From assembly GCA_001919995.1 (NCBI GenBank), contig MNIY01000049.1, forward strand, positions 1 to 17,105: DNA of 17,105 nucleotides, given 5' to 3'. The notes beneath the pieces are model-generated. The model saw nothing but the letters and a program-made list of their open reading frames with translations, was not told where the DNA came from and did no database searches. Both the position numbers and the translations under genes were made by a program. Positions 14,395 to 17,105 of the stretch are shown here, piece by piece. The stretch's first letter is position 1. Every line of letters begins with the position of its first letter. Origin of the DNA: Ktedonobacter sp. 13_1_20CM_4_53_11. GTDB taxonomy: Bacteria > Chloroflexota > Ktedonobacteria > Ktedonobacterales > Ktedonobacteraceae.

Positions 14395-15390
14395 TTACCG
14401 TATAGGTGCTTTGCGCCACTTGTGCCGCGCGTGTATGTAGCGCACAGTACCAGAGCGTGAGCGCATCATGACTGAGGAGGTGCGGGCTCCCCAGCCAAAA
14501 TACTGAACACCATCCACCAACTCCCCGCTGGTAATGCCGGTTGCCGCGAACGATACATCATTGCCCTTAACCAGGTCATCTACTCGATAAACCTGTTTGA
14601 TATCTATCCCATCCGCTTTTAATTTTTCTCGCTCCTCGTCTGTACGAGGCCAGATCTTGCACTGGATTTCCCCACCGACACACTTAATCGCTGCTGCCGC
14701 CAATACCGCTTCTGGAGCGCCTCCGATCCCCATCAACACGTCTATCCCCGTGTAATCTTCCATTACCGCTTGAATAGCCGCTGAGACATCACCATCAGTA
14801 ATCAGGCGAATACGCGCGCCGACTTCGCGAATTTGACGAATAATTTCCTGGTGGCGCGGACGATCGAGAATAACCACCGTCAAATCATCGATGTGAGCAT
14901 CGCGAACACGAGCGATACGATCCAGGTTGACGGCGACGGGAGCATTAATATCGATAACATGTTTTGCAGCGGGGCCGACGGCAATCTTTTCCATGTAAAA
15001 TACTCCTGGAGGAGCTGAATACATACTACCGCGTTCTGCGATAGCTACCAATGCCAGTGCCCCAGGGACTCCAAGCGCGAGTAACCGCGTACCATCTACT
15101 GGATCAACAGCGACATCGACTTCGGGTGGTGAACCATTGCCCACCCGCTCACCGATATAGAGCATGGGAGCCTCGTCTTTCTCACCCTCACCAATCACGA
15201 CGACTCCGTTCATGTCAACGCCGTCCAGTGCACGTCGCATGGCATCTACTGCTGCCTGGTCTACCATCTCCTTATTGCCTTTGCCCATCCAGCGCCCAGC
15301 GCTTAAGGCTGCGGCTTCGGTAACGCGCACGAGCTCCATCGCCAGGTTGCGCTCTTGAGTACGTGATTGCTCAAAACGATCTTCAACCAT
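14395..15390 (-). CDS. glpX: Fructose-1,6-bisphosphatase class II
   Basis: GlpX hydrolyses fructose 1,6-bisphosphate to fructose 6-phosphate in gluconeogenesis (in some bacteria also sedoheptulose 1,7-bisphosphate). The 331-residue length fits the family. Metal ligands of the lithium-sensitive phosphatase fold are visible: Glu68 in IGEGEKDEAPML, Asp96 and Asp99 in VDPVDGT (95-101), and Glu227 in GIGGAPEAVLAAAA. LITDGDVSAAI near 197-206 and YFGWGARTSSVMMRS near the C-terminus are also typical. AAGGAG lies 5 bases before the ATG. It begins 18 bases after gmk ends, so the two are probably one operon. Converges with icd; a shared hairpin lies between. Confidence 0.95.
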   Translation of the reverse strand: MVEDRFEQSRTQERNLAMELVRVTEAAALSAGRWMGKGNKEMVDQAAVDAMRRALDGVDMNGVVVIGEGEKDEAPMLYIGERVGNGSPPEVDVAVDPVDGTRLLALGVPGALALVAIAERGSMYSAPPGVFYMEKIAVGPAAKHVIDINAPVAVNLDRIARVRDAHIDDLTVVILDRPRHQEIIRQIREVGARIRLITDGDVSAAIQAVMEDYTGIDVLMGIGGAPEAVLAAAAIKCVGGEIQCKIWPRTDEEREKLKADGIDIKQVYRVDDLVKGNDVSFAATGITSGELVDGVQYFGWGARTSSVMMRSRSGTVRYIHARHKWRKAPIR

Positions 15391-15408
15391 GATATCTCCT
15401 TGGTGTAA

Positions 15409-16056
15409 TTAAACATCGATGTTGCGGGGTCGATTTCGCGCATGCTCGGCTAACATAATCGCGTGAAGCAGATCTGCAGCCTCCTGCAAGTGACCCTGGC
15501 GATTGACGATCACGTAATCATACCAGTACTGTTGTGCTAACTCTTCACGCGCATCTGACAGCCTTCTTATCAGTTGCGGTTCAGTCTCTGTCTGGCGATC
15601 AGCCAGGCGCTGTGCCAGTTCTTCAAGTGAACCGGGAACTAAAAAAATAAAAATGGCGTCGGGTATCTTGCTATGAATAGTTGCTGCCCCCTGTACATCG
15701 ATCTTGAGAAGAACATCACGCCCAGCGCGCAGATTATCTCTGATCACCTGGCGTGGCTGCCCATACCAGTTACCATGAACATTGGCGTACTCGATCAGTT
15801 CATCGTTCTTGACCATCTGCATAAATTGCTCTTGACTGACAAAGTGGTAGGGGTTTCCTTCACTCTCTCCTGGGCGTGGCGCACGTGTGGTGACCGACGC
15901 AACCACATAAAAATCCGTGCCTCGTTCTTGCAGCGCTTTGATTACGCTGTCTTTCCCCGCGCCAGATGGCGCTGAAAGAACAAAAAGGAGTCCCTGCTCG
16001 GGGGCCGGCGGTTTGAGATCCTGCTGGGGCACAGTCTGCTCCGTCTCAAGTTGCAT
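15409..16056 (-). CDS. gmk: Guanylate kinase
   Basis: Gmk converts GMP and ATP to GDP and ADP in purine nucleotide synthesis. The 215-residue protein has a P-loop at 28-37 (SAPSGAGKDS), the GMP-binding stretch SVTTRAPRPGE (54-64) followed by YHFVSQEQF, ELIEYANVHGNWYG near 86-99 and LKIDVQGA around 117-124. The residue after the P-loop Lys is Asp36, where Gly or Ser is more usual. About 20 residues precede the conserved start of the fold (GLLFVLSAPSG); this short Gln/Pro/Glu-rich extension may be an unstructured tail. GAGGA lies about 7 bases before the ATG. A TATACT box on the minus strand (16096-16101) is a possible -10. Leads the gmk-glpX operon; often gmk sits with rpoZ instead, which is not seen here. 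Confidence 0.96.
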   Translation of the reverse strand: MQLETEQTVPQQDLKPPAPEQGLLFVLSAPSGAGKDSVIKALQERGTDFYVVASVTTRAPRPGESEGNPYHFVSQEQFMQMVKNDELIEYANVHGNWYGQPRQVIRDNLRAGRDVLLKIDVQGAATIHSKIPDAIFIFLVPGSLEELAQRLADRQTETEPQLIRRLSDAREELAQQYWYDYVIVNRQGHLQEAADLLHAIMLAEHARNRPRNIDV

Positions 16057-16364
16057 GTTTATTCCTCATGCTACTGGCACTTCAGAGAGTGAGTTAGTAT
16101 ACGACAGACTACTCTTTTGTTATACTGACATCATCTCCTCGTGTAGTCACTGGTTGAATCGTTACAACCACCATACTCAGTAAAAGCTCTTTTCGGGTGG
16201 AAGATACAAAATGCCATGCTACAACGACCCATGAAAATAGTCCTTAGCCAGTATTGTACAACAAGAACAGGCAAATTCGGTAGTTTTGCCTTCTGCATGG
16301 CGCGATTGCCAGCATGAACGACAAACCTATCCCATAAAAAAAACGATAGATAGGAAAAATTCTT
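16057..16364. other. Divergent intergenic region gmk/rqcH-like gene
   Basis: About 308 bases with no supported gene. A minus-strand TATACT (plus 16096-16101) suits gmk, and a plus-strand TATACT (16121-16126) faces the other way; neither has a good -35. TGGTTG (16151-16156) and CAACCA (16165-16170) form a small inverted repeat. AGGCAAA/TTTGCCT is another 7-base stem near 16270-16292. CCTATC (16326-16331) can pair with GATAGG (16349-16354), whose AGG is the likely ribosome-binding site of the next gene. Confidence 0.55.
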
Positions 16365-17105
16365 ATGTCCGTAGATGCAATAACCCTTGCCGCCGTTGCT
16401 GACGAGTGGCGAACTCTACTGGCTAATGCGCGTATAGATACCATCATTCAACCAACCGAATACGCTTTAGCCATACAGTGTTATGCTCCCGGGGCGTATG
16501 GAGAAGGTGGCGGACAGAACCGCTGGCTCTACCTCTCGGCTCACCCACAACTTGCCAGGGCTCATATAACTGCACGTAGACCCACGAAGATAAACAGCGA
16601 GCCACCACCATTCGTCATGTTGTTGCGCAAATATCTTGAGGGCGCACGTGTCGAAGCCATTCAACAGCCTCGTTGGGAGCGCGTCATCGAACTACTGGCG
16701 AGCCACCGTACAGGTCCAGGTAGTGATGATCGTGCCCATTATCGCCTCATCATAGAAATCATGGGACGCCTCAGCAACATCATCTTATGCGATGAGCACA
16801 ACATCATCCTGGGTAGCTTGAAACGTGTTGGCTCCGAAATCAACCGCTACCGCACCATCGCTCCCAATGTCCAGTACGTACCACCTCCCGCTCAGCACCG
16901 TTCCATTGCAGGCCAAACCTTGCCAAAAATAGAACCGGTCAATGTAACGGCAGCCCAACTCTCACTCTGCGCCGCAACCGAAAACGAAGAAGCTCATGCT
17001 GAAAGTCAACGTACAATCAACTCGCCAAAGGCGCGCAAGCGTGCATACTCAGAACCGGCTCTCTGGCAGCTATTGACAAAACACCTCCTCGGCTTCAGTC
17101 CTCTC
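16365..17105 (+). CDS. rqcH: NFACT family protein, RqcH-like (N-terminal part)
   Basis: The frame from ATG 16365 stays open for exactly 247 codons to the right edge, so the gene is partial at its 3' end. NFACT proteins (RqcH, once called fibronectin-binding protein A) bind 50S subunits carrying stalled nascent chains and direct alanine tailing. The N-terminus MSVDAITLAAVADEWRTLL, then ARIDTIIQP, WLYLSAHPQLARAHIT and PPPFVMLLRKYLEGARVEAI, is the NFACT-N domain. HYRLIIEIMGRLSNIILCDE with the following GSLKRV (about 125-155) completes the nucleic-acid-interacting core. The helical coiled-coil and NFACT-R domain would lie beyond the window, so the Asp-Arg motif that marks RqcH activity cannot be checked. 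The Shine-Dalgarno (AGGA) is about 10 bases upstream and weak. The first two domains make the family call firm; the symbol is less so. Confidence 0.9.
   Translation, partial: MSVDAITLAAVADEWRTLLANARIDTIIQPTEYALAIQCYAPGAYGEGGGQNRWLYLSAHPQLARAHITARRPTKINSEPPPFVMLLRKYLEGARVEAIQQPRWERVIELLASHRTGPGSDDRAHYRLIIEIMGRLSNIILCDEHNIILGSLKRVGSEINRYRTIAPNVQYVPPPAQHRSIAGQTLPKIEPVNVTAAQLSLCAATENEEAHAESQRTINSPKARKRAYSEPALWQLLTKHLLGFSPL

Overview
The window reads as a chromosomal segment of a Gram-positive-type member of the Chloroflexota, most likely a Ktedonobacteria relative. This is inferred from the gene mix and protein style (MurT/GatD lipid II amidation pair, long-form HPF, NrdR, class II FBPase, many small lineage-restricted proteins), not from a marker tree. 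Genes lie on both strands in short operons. No tRNA, rRNA, CRISPR array, insertion sequence or phage gene was found.

Layout. 1-1907, minus strand: a two-gene unit of unknown function (1030-1815, then an ORF that runs off the left edge from 989), with its own strong sigma70-type promoter and a palindrome on the predicted transcription start. 1941-4160, minus: a TPR-array protein whose C-terminus resembles the linker that precedes CHAT protease domains, but with no CHAT domain. 4477-4908, plus: a one-domain cyclic-nucleotide-binding protein followed by a good terminator. 5068-5535, minus: nrdR. 5612-5917, minus: a small Cys-rich DUF6788-like protein, preceded by a palindrome-rich AT-rich spacer. 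6204-6830, plus: long HPF with terminator.

6925-10209, minus: an operon murT-gatD plus a protein carrying a ClpX-type zinc finger without the AAA+ motor. 10553-12985, plus: topA with a degenerate third zinc finger and a basic histone-like tail. 13218-14306, plus: isocitrate dehydrogenase with NADP-type pocket residues. 14395-16056, minus: gmk then glpX. 16365 to the right edge, plus: the N-terminal part of an NFACT/RqcH family protein.

Most genes are housekeeping: deoxyribonucleotide control (NrdR), ribosome hibernation (HPF), peptidoglycan precursor amidation (MurT/GatD), DNA supercoiling (TopA), TCA cycle (IDH), GMP phosphorylation (Gmk), gluconeogenesis (GlpX) and ribosome quality control (RqcH-like). 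The less explained parts are the left 4.2 kb, the ClpX-finger protein in the murT operon, and several palindromes at promoters. I see no convincing complete new defence or mobile system. The best leads are the CHAT-less TPR protein with its unknown neighbours, the ClpX-finger protein and the palindromic operators.
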